Shown here in pieces: positions 32,586 to 42,400 of a stretch of 59,008 nt of DNA. This DNA is from Prevotella sp. (lineage in GTDB: Bacteria; Bacteroidota; Bacteroidia; Bacteroidales; Bacteroidaceae). A program made the translations under genes and the position numbers. The notes under the pieces are model-generated. The model saw nothing but the letters and a program-made list of their open reading frames with translations, was not told the DNA's origin and searched no databases. Where the stretch lies: NCBI GenBank assembly GCA_017651265.1, contig JAGCDO010000052.1, positions 1 to 59,008 of the forward strand, in the 5' to 3' direction. Positions within the stretch are counted from its first letter, which is position 1. Each line of letters starts with the position of its first letter.

Positions 32586-34372
32586 CGTTTGCTTCGGTTT
32601 ATCAAGGTTTTTATCTTTGTGTTCAGACGTTTTGCTTTCATCAGTTCCTCTATCGTCACCTGTTCCGGTAACGCACGGTCCATGGCGAGCCAGTCGTGCA
32701 AGCGCTTGATACTGATTGTAAACGGACTGTCCTCCTGACGGGGAATGCGCAGATCGTCAAGCACCTTATACACAGCTGCGGGCTGCATTCCCTCATCCTC
32801 CACACACAACAGCATGTTCGTGTTACTTAGGATATCGGAGAGCTTACTGGTAACCACCTTATCCTCAACGATAACCCACGAACGGAAGAAGTCGATGATA
32901 TGGTTGATCTGTACCGCATCAAAGAACTGCTCCATCCATTGCAGGTACTGTCGCCACCATTCGTAGATTCCATGTTCCTCATCCCAACGATAGGTAGGTT
33001 GTGCCAGTTGCGGGTTCATTCTCATCTCCACGCTGTCGCGAGAGACGCCAAAGGGCAGGTCGCCTTTCAGCGCCACACCCTTGCTATGGGCATAGTCGAC
33101 CGCCTTTTTCAGCTGACGGTAGAGATGGTACTGTACAAAACACACCTTCCTTATATCATTATAATAAGGTGAGGATTCCTGACAGAATGCCGCATACGGA
33201 AGCAGCCACGACTTGTTTGCTTCGTGAAACACCAGATAGCTGTCAGACGATAGCGTCTCCTCGCCTATCTCCGCGAAGATGTCATCCACATAAGCATTCT
33301 TCACCCGCTCAACTGTGGGGTAATCAATGCTGGTCATCGAGTTCAGCTCCCTTCGTTGTCGCAGATAGCTTTTCATCTTCTCCTTATCCGTCAGTTCTCC
33401 CAACTGTTCAAGGTCAAGGTAATGAGGATGCAGGGCTGAATTGGAGATGATATGATACGGATGACTCTCGTTCCATGAGGAAGTACCTGTTGTATCGTTC
33501 ACCGGCATCAACTCAATCATCTGCATGCCTGTCATTGCCACCCAGTCAACCATCCGCTGCAGATCACCGAAGTCACCTACGCCATAAGAGTGCTTTGAAC
33601 GCAGGGCAAAGACAGGTACGGCCACGCCCGTCACCTTCCATGGTTTCTCCTTGAGATGCAGTGAACCACCGTCGAGTACAATTACCTCACCATCGTTAAC
33701 CTCCCCATGCTGCGTCATCCTGTTCGCACCTTCCTCCCAGGTCAGCAGTTGGTTGGTCTTCTCGTCGATCACCACATACTTGTATTCCAGCGGCAACTGC
33801 ATACCATCCATGTTCACACTGAGTCGCCATTCAAAGTCACCCTGATACACCATGCGCAGATAACGAGTGGGATTCCAGCTGCCGATGGCAGGATGACTGC
33901 CCACCAAGGCCACCCGCTCGCCCTTGGTAAGCTGTGGAGCCAGCACGCGGAAGATCACGGTCTTACGAAACAGCGGCAACGATGGGTGCTGGCCATTCCT
34001 TTCCACTGGATCTGTCCGCCCCACGTTCCTTGCCTTACTGTACAGATAAGCATGTAGTGGAACATCCCGCCACTGATCGGGAAACACAAAACTCTTCGTA
34101 TCATCGGCCTGATAGGTCCTGGGCACTCGGTTCCATTCGCAACGCAACACCTTTCCATCCTGGTCCTTTAGCTGATACTCATAAGTGAAAGAGATCACTG
34201 TGCGCTGTCGTGACTCCATCAGTGCCGTCTCCAGAAACCACCATTCACCATCCTGCGTTTGCATAACCCAGTCGTTGACATGCTCACGCAGATCATTGGT
34301 ACGGTAACGGATGTGCACATATATACACTGTCCCCATTCCGTCTTGTATTGTATGCTGAACTTCAGTTTCAT
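32582..34372 (-). CDS. CBM20-GH77 protein, catalytically degenerate 4-alpha-glucanotransferase homologue
   Basis: A protein of 596 residues; Bacteroidota MalQ/DPE2-type enzymes are usually near 900. Two N-terminal CBM20-like starch-binding domains (about 1-115 and 118-240) are followed by a GH77 barrel start (VAVPVFALRSKHSYGVGDFGDLQRMVDW). The nucleophile motif, normally R-x-D-H, reads Q-I-N-H (Asn about residue 490). The ED pair of the acid/base segment remains (CVEDEG), but the loop before FPTY and the third catalytic T-H-D-N segment are missing. Probably a non-catalytic alpha-glucan-binding protein. The start follows the family's MKLKFSIQY. Coupled to the HAD gene. Confidence 0.75.
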   Translation of the reverse strand: MKLKFSIQYKTEWGQCIYVHIRYRTNDLREHVNDWVMQTQDGEWWFLETALMESRQRTVISFTYEYQLKDQDGKVLRCEWNRVPRTYQADDTKSFVFPDQWRDVPLHAYLYSKARNVGRTDPVERNGQHPSLPLFRKTVIFRVLAPQLTKGERVALVGSHPAIGSWNPTRYLRMVYQGDFEWRLSVNMDGMQLPLEYKYVVIDEKTNQLLTWEEGANRMTQHGEVNDGEVIVLDGGSLHLKEKPWKVTGVAVPVFALRSKHSYGVGDFGDLQRMVDWVAMTGMQMIELMPVNDTTGTSSWNESHPYHIISNSALHPHYLDLEQLGELTDKEKMKSYLRQRRELNSMTSIDYPTVERVKNAYVDDIFAEIGEETLSSDSYLVFHEANKSWLLPYAAFCQESSPYYNDIRKVCFVQYHLYRQLKKAVDYAHSKGVALKGDLPFGVSRDSVEMRMNPQLAQPTYRWDEEHGIYEWWRQYLQWMEQFFDAVQINHIIDFFRSWVIVEDKVVTSKLSDILSNTNMLLCVEDEGMQPAAVYKVLDDLRIPRQEDSPFTISIKRLHDWLAMDRALPEQVTIEELMKAKRLNTKIKTLINRSKR

Positions 34373-34431
34373 GCTGCGAAGATACGGAAAAACGAGCATA
34401 ACACAAAACATAACTCAAATATATTTGTTTA

Positions 34432-34538
34432 TTTGCTCATTAAATCGTACCTTTGGCTTCGCCGAAAGTACTTACACTCGAAAATGAAAAGAAAAGTCAG
34501 CTTTTCTTTTGCATTTTGCTCATTAAATCGTACCTTTG
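34432..34538 (+). promoter_or_regulatory. mltG: Two tandem promoters for mltG made by a 24-bp duplication
   Basis: An exact 24-bp block occurs at 34432-34455 and 34515-34538; each ends in the -7 element TACCTTTG (34448-34455 and 34531-34538). Upstream TTTG sequences at 34424-34427 and 34508-34511 give correct spacings of 20 and 19 bp. Promoter 1 transcripts would contain a hairpin (AAAAGAAAAG-TCAG-CTTTTCTTTT, 34487-34510) and a short ORF; promoter 2 transcripts would not. Confidence 0.7.
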
Positions 34539-34567
34539 TAACCATAAAACGAAACAAAAGGAAATGA
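34484..34567 (+). CDS. Possible upstream ORF, 27 codons, overlapping the mltG start
   Basis: ATG at 34484 opens a 27-codon frame (MKRKVSFSFAFCSLNR...) that stops at TGA 34565-34567, overlapping the mltG ATG as ATGA. It would be translated only from promoter 1 transcripts. Very basic, no recognisable family; its reading frame crosses the second promoter copy. Chance is possible. Confidence 0.3.
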   Translation: MKRKVSFSFAFCSLNRTFVTIKRNKRK

Positions 34568-35589
34568 AATACTTTACTTCACGTAAATACGCCATCGGTA
34601 CAGGAGTCTGTCTGCTGGTGATTCTTGGCATCGTCTATTATTTCTTCTTCTCCAGTCTGTCGGCTAAGGAAGAGACGTGTTATCTCTATATCGATGAAGA
34701 CGACACCATCGACAGTGTGTTCGCCAAGGTAAAACCCATGGCCAACGATGCAGGTATGACAGGCTTCTCCACCCTGATTCGTCACAGCTCATATGATGAG
34801 CATATCCGCACGGGCCGCTATGAGATAGCTCCCGGCGATGGGGCCTTTACGGTGTTCCGCCGCATCAAGAACGGATTACAGACTCCCCTGAACCTCACCA
34901 TTCCATCAGTACGCACACTCGACCGCCTCACTGGTTATCTGGGCAACAAACTGATGCTTGACAGTACAGAGTTGTATCGCACCCTGACCAACGAGGAGGA
35001 ATGTAGGAAACTGGGGTACGACACGCTTACCGTTATCAGCATGTTCATTCCTAACACCTACGACATGTACTGGAACATCTCTCAGGACAAGTTCCTGGAG
35101 CGCATGAAGAAGGAAAGTGAGAAATTCTGGAACGATGAGCGTCTCGACAAGGCAGAGGAGATGCATTTCACCCCTGTACAGGTCATCACCCTTGCCAGCA
35201 TCGTCGACGAGGAGACGTCCAACGATGAAGAGAAGCCCATGGTGGCCGGAATGTATGTCAACCGACTGAATGTAAATATGCCTCTTCAGGCAGATCCTAC
35301 TATTAAGTTCGCCCTGAAGGATTTCTCCCTGAAGCGTATCTATAACAACATGCTTTCGGTGAACAGTCCGTATAACACCTATAAGAATATAGGTCTGCCC
35401 CCTGGTCCTATCCGCATCCCCACCGTTGCAGGCATTGATGCGGTGCTCGATCATGTCCACCACAACTATTTATATATGTGTGCCAAGGAGGATTTCAGTG
35501 GCACCCATAACTTCGCCCGTACCTATCAGGAGCATATGATTAATGCTGCCAAGTATGCTGCAGCCCTGAATCATCGCGGAATCAAGTAA
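34564..35589 (+). CDS. mltG: Endolytic murein transglycosylase MltG
   Basis: A protein of 341 residues. One N-terminal membrane segment (YAIGTGVCLLVILGIVYYFFFSSL) anchors a periplasmic domain with a LysM-like part and the YceG catalytic signature: ITLASIVDEETSNDEEKPMVAGMYVNRLNVNMPLQADPTIKFAL, where the second Glu of DEET aligns with the catalytic Glu of E. coli MltG. The end YNTYKNIGLPPGPIRIPTVAGIDAVL is diagnostic. It cleaves nascent glycan strands. The ATG at 34564 is taken as the start because both promoters precede it. Confidence 0.93.
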   Translation: MKYFTSRKYAIGTGVCLLVILGIVYYFFFSSLSAKEETCYLYIDEDDTIDSVFAKVKPMANDAGMTGFSTLIRHSSYDEHIRTGRYEIAPGDGAFTVFRRIKNGLQTPLNLTIPSVRTLDRLTGYLGNKLMLDSTELYRTLTNEEECRKLGYDTLTVISMFIPNTYDMYWNISQDKFLERMKKESEKFWNDERLDKAEEMHFTPVQVITLASIVDEETSNDEEKPMVAGMYVNRLNVNMPLQADPTIKFALKDFSLKRIYNNMLSVNSPYNTYKNIGLPPGPIRIPTVAGIDAVLDHVHHNYLYMCAKEDFSGTHNFARTYQEHMINAAKYAAALNHRGIK

Positions 35590-35646
35590 ATAGTAAGAGG
35601 TAAAAGCGAAAGACATCAACCATTTGATTTTTATGATACGTTTCAA

Positions 35647-35734
35647 ATCGGGTATAGGCACACGATCGTTTGCCTATAGCCGTTCAATCGTTTGCGTATA
35701 GGCGTCAGATCGTTTGCGTATAGGCAATCGATAA
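35647..35734. repeat. Array of four 22-bp units with a GCcTATAgGC palindrome
   Basis: Units start at 35647, 35669, 35691 and 35713, exactly 22 bp apart. Three begin TTTGC(C/G)TATAG(G/C)C and most end in ATCG. The consensus core TTGCCTATAGGCAA is a perfect palindrome, though each copy has one or two changes; the first unit is the most diverged. It follows mltG. Confidence 0.85.
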
Positions 35735-36022
35735 TAAAGCGGCTGTTTTGTACCTCATTTCTTATGGATTCTCCCCGCTTTTCTTGCAGTTTTGCCCTTT
35801 CAGATATACCTTCACTCAATTCTTTTCTACATGATGATGAGTGTGAAGAATTGTATGAATAATGTATACTGGGTGCGCAAACAACAGGGTAAAAGCAGTC
35901 AAATGTGGATAAAAATACGGGAAAAGCACCAAATAAGGGGTACAAACTGACCTAAAAATGACTTTTTTCTATCTTTTTCAAAAAAAATATTGCAAAATGT
36001 TTGGTAATTCGTAAAAATGATG
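35735..36022. other. Gene-free stretch between the 22-bp array and the gdhA promoter
   Basis: No open frame of note and no clear promoter. The one structure seen is an inverted repeat CAATTCTT (35817-35824) / AAGAATTG (35846-35853). The final part is A/T-rich and leads into the gdhA promoter. Confidence 0.4.
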
Positions 36023-36031
36023 TAATTTTGC
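36023..36031 (+). promoter_or_regulatory. gdhA: -7 promoter element TAATTTTGC for gdhA
   Basis: Consensus match with TTTG at 36000-36003, about 20 bp upstream. It leaves a 70-nt A-rich leader before the ATG at 36102. Confidence 0.7.
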
Positions 36032-36101
36032 AAGCAAATTTTGAAAATAGAGGTAAAAAGGTAAAATTACAAACAATAACAACCAATTAAAAGAATTGAT
36101 T

Positions 36102-37439
36102 ATGAATGCAGCAAAAGTTGTAGAAGATCTCAAACAGAGATTCCCCAATGAGCCGGAGTACATCCAGGCAGTTTCTCAGGTACTTCCTACGATCGAGGAA
36201 GAGTATAACAAGCACCCTGAGTTCGAGAAGGCTAACCTGATCGAGCGTCTGTGCATCCCCGATCGTATTTGTGAGTTCCGCATTACTTGGGTGGATGACA
36301 AGGGTAACGTGCAGACAAACATGGGTTACCGTATTCAGCACAACAACGCCATTGGTCCGTACAAAGGTGGTCTTCGCTATCACAAGAGTGTGAACCTCGG
36401 TATTCTGAAGTTCCTTGCTTTCGAGCAGACCTTCAAGAACTCACTGACAACACTGCCGATGGGTGGTGCAAAGGGTGGTTCCGACTTCTCTCCCCGTGGT
36501 AAGAGCGATGCAGAGGTGATGCGCTTCTGCCAGGCATTCATGAACGAGCTGTACCGTGTGATTGGTCCGGATGAGGACGTTCCCGCTGGTGATATCGGTG
36601 TAGGTGGCCGTGAGGTTGGCTATCTGTTCGGACAGTACAAGAAGCTCACTCATCAGTTCCAGGGCGTGCTGACCGGTAAGGGAATCCCCTTCGGTGGTTC
36701 ACTGATCCGTCCTGAGGCAACCGGTTACGGTACTGTTTACTTCCTGACTTCTATGCTTGCAACCCGCAACATCGACATCAAGGGTAAGAAGGTGCTGATC
36801 TCTGGTGCTGGTAACGTGGCTCAGTATGCTGCTGAGAAGTGTCTGCAACTGGGTGCTATCCCCATGACCATGTCTGACTCTGACGGTTACATCTTTGATC
36901 CGGACGGAATCGATCGTGCAAAGCTCGACTATATCATGGAGCTGAAGAACGTAGAGCGTGGACGTATCAAGGAGTATGTTGAGGAGTATCCTACAGCTAA
37001 GTACTACGAGGGCAAGCGTCCTTGGTATGAGAAGGCTGATATTGCTCTGCCTTGCGCTACACAGAACGAGATCAACGGTGACGAGGCTGCAGCCCTCGTG
37101 AAGAACGGTGTGATTGCTGTGGCTGAGGGTGCTAACATGCCTTCACTGCCTGAGGCTATCAAGATCTTCCAGGATGCTAAGATCCTCTACTCTCCGGGTA
37201 AGGCTTCTAACGCCGGTGGTGTATCTGTATCTGGTCTTGAGATGTCACAGAACTCTGAGCGTCTGAGCTGGACAGCAGAGGAAGTTGACAACTACCTGAA
37301 GCGTATCATGAACGACATTCACGAGAACTGCGTGAAGTACGGTACAGAGAAGGATGGTTACATCAACTATGTGAAGGGTGCTAACGTAGCAGGCTTCATG
37401 AAGGTTGCCAAGGCCATGATGGCTCAGGGAATCGTATAA
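36102..37439 (+). CDS. gdhA: NADP-type glutamate dehydrogenase
   Basis: A protein of 445 residues, the standard length of hexameric bacterial GDH. NNAIGPYKGGLRYHKSVN, LPMGGAKGGSDFSPRGKS with the catalytic Lys, PAGDIGVGGREVGYLFGQYKKL and the nucleotide-binding VLISGAGNVAQYAAEKC are all intact. It assimilates ammonia into glutamate. The ATG at 36102 is preferred to a TTG two codons upstream. Codon use is strongly biased, consistent with high expression, and a strong bidirectional terminator follows. Confidence 0.96.
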   Translation: MNAAKVVEDLKQRFPNEPEYIQAVSQVLPTIEEEYNKHPEFEKANLIERLCIPDRICEFRITWVDDKGNVQTNMGYRIQHNNAIGPYKGGLRYHKSVNLGILKFLAFEQTFKNSLTTLPMGGAKGGSDFSPRGKSDAEVMRFCQAFMNELYRVIGPDEDVPAGDIGVGGREVGYLFGQYKKLTHQFQGVLTGKGIPFGGSLIRPEATGYGTVYFLTSMLATRNIDIKGKKVLISGAGNVAQYAAEKCLQLGAIPMTMSDSDGYIFDPDGIDRAKLDYIMELKNVERGRIKEYVEEYPTAKYYEGKRPWYEKADIALPCATQNEINGDEAAALVKNGVIAVAEGANMPSLPEAIKIFQDAKILYSPGKASNAGGVSVSGLEMSQNSERLSWTAEEVDNYLKRIMNDIHENCVKYGTEKDGYINYVKGANVAGFMKVAKAMMAQGIV

Positions 37440-37465
37440 GAAGTGATTAGCAATAAATAATAAGC

Positions 37466-37506
37466 AAAAAGAAGGGTGAGGATTTCTCCTCACCCTTCTT
37501 TTTTTT
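37466..37506. terminator. Strong bidirectional terminator between gdhA and the DUF4296 gene
   Basis: GAAGGGTGAGGA (37471-37482), loop TTTC, TCCTCACCCTTC (37487-37498) form a perfect 12-bp stem flanked by an A-run on the left and a T-run on the right, so it can stop transcription from both convergent genes. Confidence 0.92.
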
Positions 37507-37512
37507 ATCGAC

Positions 37513-38409
37513 TTACTCTTTATTGATTATTTGAATATTCTCTCTCTTACCATCCTCAACTCTCATGGAATCCTGTCGTATGGAATCTTTCTTCACCGAG
37601 TCTTGCTTTGCTGCAGCTTCCTTTTCTTGCTGTTGCTGTATTTTTTCTTTCTCGTGCAAACGCATAAGTCGGATATGATTAAGAATCATAACCTTCGTAG
37701 TAGTAAGCGTGGCATTGCGATCTCGATTCAGGTAGAAGAGTCCACGTATGTCTTTAATACCCACCATCTTGTCATCAAACACCTCAAGAGAATAATGAAT
37801 GTTAGAAGACATATGCATAGTGCGAGTAATCACACTATCATTAGAAAGTCTTGTAGCAAGAATGGCAATACCGTCGCGCACTCCTTCCTGATACAGGAAC
37901 TGGGCATCAAACTCCAAGATGAGTCTGTCACCCTTATGGTAGGATGAGTCAACAGGGATGACGAATGCCTGCTTATTGAACGGAGCCTTTGGGATGAAGG
38001 CATAACAACGTTCACCTGTCCAGACATTAGCAGCCTCACCCGTCTCCATACTGTATCTGTTAAGACCGTCATCAGTAGTCTCTGATTCGGGTACACCGCC
38101 GATACGCTTGGCCAATTGCTCATAGATAGCATAAAGCTTTTCCGTATGACGGGTGTAATACACCATCGAGGAATCAAACTGCGCTTCCGTCACACCATGC
38201 TTCTTCAACACAGCCAACTGGTAAAGACGAGCATTGTAGAAACGCGTACTATCGCTATTCAGGTTGGCAGCAGCATCCGCCAGATGGTAGTCGTATAAGA
38301 TATCTACCATGTCATCAGGATCGATGACATCACGAGGAATGGACGGTTTACAAGAACAGAGAACCGCCAATCCGCCCACCAGAAGTATCCTAATCAGTTT
38401 CCTACTCAT
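37513..38409 (-). CDS. DUF4296-family lipoprotein
   Basis: A protein of 298 residues with a lipoprotein signal (MSRKLIRILLVGGLAVLCSC, Cys 20 acylated). The DUF4296 domain follows: DPDDMVDILYDYHLADAAANLNSDSTRFYNARLYQLAVLKKHGVTEAQFDSSMVYYTRHTEKLYAIYEQLAKRI. The C-terminal third is unassigned and ends in a Lys/Gln-rich tail. Function unknown. Its start overlaps the end of lspA by 8 bp, so the lipoprotein and its signal peptidase are co-expressed. Confidence 0.82.
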   Translation of the reverse strand: MSRKLIRILLVGGLAVLCSCKPSIPRDVIDPDDMVDILYDYHLADAAANLNSDSTRFYNARLYQLAVLKKHGVTEAQFDSSMVYYTRHTEKLYAIYEQLAKRIGGVPESETTDDGLNRYSMETGEAANVWTGERCYAFIPKAPFNKQAFVIPVDSSYHKGDRLILEFDAQFLYQEGVRDGIAILATRLSNDSVITRTMHMSSNIHYSLEVFDDKMVGIKDIRGLFYLNRDRNATLTTTKVMILNHIRLMRLHEKEKIQQQQEKEAAAKQDSVKKDSIRQDSMRVEDGKRENIQIINKE

Positions 38410-39073
38410 CGGTTTCCTTTTCGTCCGCTATATCTTCATCCGTTTTCACTGGTTTCGCTTTCAGCGTAAGCGTACTCAGTTCTTTGCGGTAGAGCAGCAA
38501 CAGCAGAACCACACCTACGGAGATGCAGGCATCTGCGAAATTGAATACAGGACTGAAGAACACGTACGGCTGACCGCCCCATATCGGAAGCCAGTCGGGC
38601 AACGTGGTTTCAATCAGCGGGAAATAGAACATATCCACCACCTTACCCTGAAGGAACGGAGCATAGCCCTCGCCAAGAGCCACCAGGTACGACGGTTCGT
38701 AGAGGGTTGACTTCGTGAAGAACAGTCCGTAGAACATGCAATCGAAGATATTACCTGCAGCACCTGCCATGATCATGGCCAGACAGATGATATAGCCCCG
38801 TCGTGCATTCTCCTTTACCTGCAGCCAGATATAGTAGCCGATAACCGACACGGCCACGATACGGAACAGACTCAGCACGATTTTGTTGATGAAGGTCATT
38901 CCGTAGGCCATGCCGCTGTTCTCAACGAAGCTAATGAAGAACCACGGTGTGATCTCGATGCTGTCGTGCAGACACATATTGGTCTTGACCAGGATCTTGA
39001 TAACCTGATCAATCACCAATATGGCAATGACAATACAAACGGCCATCAGGCCTTTGTCTCCGCGATTATTCAT
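38402..39073 (-). CDS. lspA: Lipoprotein signal peptidase (signal peptidase II)
   Basis: A protein of 223 residues, longer than the usual about 165. It has four membrane segments. The N-terminal IDQVIKILVKTNM matches the family, and the catalytic Asp residues lie in GAAGNIFDCMFYG and FNFADACISVG. The extra length is in the loop between the two (about 45 residues) and in the charged C-terminal tail, a pattern I recall from Bacteroidota. It cleaves prolipoprotein signal peptides. Its ATG overlaps the DksA-like stop by 1 nt (TAATG). Confidence 0.92.
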   Translation of the reverse strand: MNNRGDKGLMAVCIVIAILVIDQVIKILVKTNMCLHDSIEITPWFFISFVENSGMAYGMTFINKIVLSLFRIVAVSVIGYYIWLQVKENARRGYIICLAMIMAGAAGNIFDCMFYGLFFTKSTLYEPSYLVALGEGYAPFLQGKVVDMFYFPLIETTLPDWLPIWGGQPYVFFSPVFNFADACISVGVVLLLLLYRKELSTLTLKAKPVKTDEDIADEKETDE

Positions 39074-39453
39074 TAGTGCTTCTTCCCCATCTTACTCTGT
39101 ACGCTGAGGGTAGCATGTGGAACAGCGCGCAGACGCTCCTTCGGAATCAGCTCGCCCGTCATACGGTCGATACCATAGGTCTTGTTCTGCACCCTTACCA
39201 ACGCAGCCTCCAATCCCTGGATGAACTTTTGCAGACGGGAAGCCTGCATGATCAGTTCCTCCTTGGTTTGTGTGGCACTTCCCTCTTCCAGTACTTTGTA
39301 AGTTGGTGATGTGTCGTCCACGTCATTGCCGTCGGCATTCATCAACTGGCGCATCATCTGATTGTAGTCATGACGCGCTGTGGCTAATTTCTCATTGATA
39401 ATGACTTTGAACTCCTCGAGTTCCTCGTCACTGTAGCGTGTCTTTTCTGCCAT
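39073..39453 (-). CDS. DksA/TraR-like protein lacking the zinc-finger cysteines
   Basis: A protein of 126 residues. YSDEELEEFKVIINEKLATARHDYNQMM, TSPTYKVLEEGSATQTKEE and the C-terminal NKTYGIDRMTGELIPKERLRAVPHATLSVQSK match the Bacteroidota DksA/TraR family. In relatives the fold is YGIC-x2-TGKLI; here the Cys is Asp and the protein has no Cys at all. It may still bind RNA polymerase through the secondary channel as a non-zinc DksA. It is 24 bp after ileS and overlaps lspA by 1 nt. Confidence 0.83.
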   Translation of the reverse strand: MAEKTRYSDEELEEFKVIINEKLATARHDYNQMMRQLMNADGNDVDDTSPTYKVLEEGSATQTKEELIMQASRLQKFIQGLEAALVRVQNKTYGIDRMTGELIPKERLRAVPHATLSVQSKMGKKH

Positions 39454-39477
39454 ATTCTTGTTATTCGTTTTTAGGAT

Positions 39478-42400
39478 CTAAAGAGATTTTGTTACTGTTA
39501 TATTCAAGTCGAAATCATCAAACTCCACTACTGCGCCATCATTCGGTTGGATGCTGATCGTGTCGGCCAGCACCTGTGTCTTGATATAATCTTCATAGGC
39601 TTTGATGGCCTCATCAGTCTGCTCATTGGGAGAGATGACAATATGGATACGGTCGGTAATCTCCAGACCACCGTCCTTGCGCATATTCTGGATTCGGTTA
39701 ATCAGTTCGCGAGCCATGCCTTCCTTACGCAGTTCATCGGTCAGCTCGATTTCCAGAGCTACTGTCAGGTTTCCTTCGTTAGCTACGAGCCATCCGGGAA
39801 TATCCTCACTGATAATCTCCACGTCGGCAGCCTCAACCACAGCCTCCTGTCCTTCCACATTCAGCGTGATAGAACCATTCTTCTCCAAGGCATTGATCTC
39901 CTCCTGTGAAAGCGAAGACATCTGTGCGGCAATGCCCTTCATGAGCTTACCGAACTTCTTTCCCATAGTACGGAAGTTACACTTCACTTTCTTCACGAGG
40001 ATGCCACTACCCTCCACGAACTTCAATTCCTTGACGTTCACCTCGCTCATAATCAGGGCTTTTACAGCTTCGATATGGGCTTTCTGTGCCTCGTCCACTG
40101 CGGGAACCATGATGCTCTGCAGCGGCTGGCGCACTTTGATGTTCACCTTCCTACGGAGAGCCAGTACCATGGATGTAATCTTCTGAGCCATATCCATGCG
40201 AGCCTCAAGGTCGAGATCGATCATTGATTCTTTGCATGACGGGAATGAGACAAGATGCACGCTATCGTGCACGCCACCCAAGTCCTTGTATAGCTGATCG
40301 GCATAGAACGGAGCAAATGGAGCGAGTAGTTTGGATACGGTCTTCAGACAGAAATAGAGTGTCTGGTAAGCACTCAGCTTATCCGTACTCATCTCCTTGC
40401 CCCAGAAACGTTTACGGTTCAGACGAACATACCAGTTACTGAGGTCGTCGTTCACAAACGTATCGATCAAACGTCCAGCCTTGGTCGGTTCGAAGTCGGA
40501 CAAAGCCTCATCCACACCCTTGATCAGTGAGTTCACCTTTGAGAGGATCCAACGGTCGATCTCGGGTCTGTCCTCCATATTCACCTGTGCAGCCTTGGGA
40601 TTGAAGCCATCGACATTGGCATAGAGGGCGAAGAAGCTATAAGTATTATATAAGGTACCGAAGAACTTGCGACGAATCTCGTCGGCTCCGGCAGGATCGT
40701 ACTTCAGATTATCCCACGGCTGAGTATTGGTGAGCATATAGAAGCGTACTGCGTCGGCACCGTTGCGTTCAATCTCGGCAAACGGGTTCACCACGTTACC
40801 CAGGTGCTTCGACATCTTGATACCTTTGGCATCAAGCACCAGTCCTGTTGAAATCACGTTCTTGAAGGCCACACTGTCGAAGATCATCGTTGCGATAGCA
40901 TGGAGTGTGAAGAACCAACCACGTGTCTGGTCAACACCCTCGTTGATGAAATCGGCGGGATAAGCCAAGCCTTTGTCGATAGCATCCTTGTTCTCGAACG
41001 GATAGTGCACCTGTGCATAGGGCATGGAACCGGAATCAAACCACACATCGATGAGGTCGGTCTCACGGTGCAGCGGCTCTCCGCTTTTACCAACGAGTAC
41101 GATATCATCCACATACGGACGGTGTACATCGATCTTGTCGTAGTTTTCCTGTGAGTAGTCGCAAGGCACAAAACCTTTCTCCTTCAACGGATTGGCGTTC
41201 ATCACACCAGCCTTGACAGCCTTCTCGATCTCATTATACAGTTCTTCCAACGAACCGATGCAGATTTCCTCACGGGTATCTTTGTTGCGCCAGATCGGCA
41301 GCGGTGTTCCCCAGAAACGAGAACGCGATAAGTTCCAGTCGTTCAAGTTCTCCAGCCAGTTACCGAAACGACCTGTTCCTGTGCTTTCAGGCTTCCAGTT
41401 GATGGTCTTATTCAGTTCCACCATCCTTTCCTTGCAGGCTGTTGAGCGGATGAACCAAGAGTCGAGCGGATAGTACAACACCGGTTTATCGGTACGCCAG
41501 CAGTGCGGATAGTTATGCACATGCTTCTCGATTTTGAAGGCACTACCTTCTTGTTTCAGCTCCAAAGAGAGCACGATGTTCAGGTCCTCTGCCTTGGCAG
41601 CTGCCTTCTCATCATATTTACCATCGACATTAAACTCAGGAGCATACGCATTCTTTACATAGTCGCCTGCATGACGACTGTAGAGGTCGAGATTCACACA
41701 CTTATCAATGAACGACTCTGCCAGTTCCTGCACCATATAGTACTTACCCTGGAGGTCAACCATCGGTCGTGTTTCTCCACCTTTATTGATCATGAACAGT
41801 GAGGGAATACCAGCATCCTTGGCCACCTTCGCGTCGTCAGCACCGAAGGTCGGAGCGATATGTACGATACCTGTACCATCGTCGGTGGTTACATAGTCGC
41901 CAGGGATGACACGGAAAGCCAGATCGCTCATCTCCACGAACTGGTCGTTTCCTACCGTGAAGCACTTGTCAGCATGCTCCTTCGCATATTCCTTCACGAA
42001 GTCGGCACTGTTAACTTCCACCTTCTCGCACGGCTTCACCCACGGCATCAGCTGTTCAAAGCGCATTCCGACAAGGTCGGAACCCTTGTAGTTGCCCACA
42101 ATGCGGTACGGCACCACCTTATCACCCTGCTTGTATTCCTCCATCGAGGCGAACTCGCCTTCGGGCTTCAGGTACGAATCAACCAAGGCTGCAGCCATCA
42201 CGGCACTGATTTTCTCTCCGCTATAGGGATTGAAGGTCTGCACACAGACATAGTCGATCTTCGGTCCTACGCAGAGTGCCGTATTGGAAGGCAGTGTCCA
42301 CGGTGTGGTTGTCCAAGCCAGGAACACAGGTGTTCCCCACCCTTTCATCTCGGGTCGCGGATCAACAATCTTGAACTGCACGGTAGCAGTTGTATCCTTT

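Noticed and set aside
32582-34372. Frameshifted pseudogene of malQ
   Set aside because: The missing catalytic segments could suggest a pseudogene, but the frame is open, its end is precisely coupled to the next gene, and the remaining barrel sequence is coherent, so a maintained non-catalytic protein is more likely.
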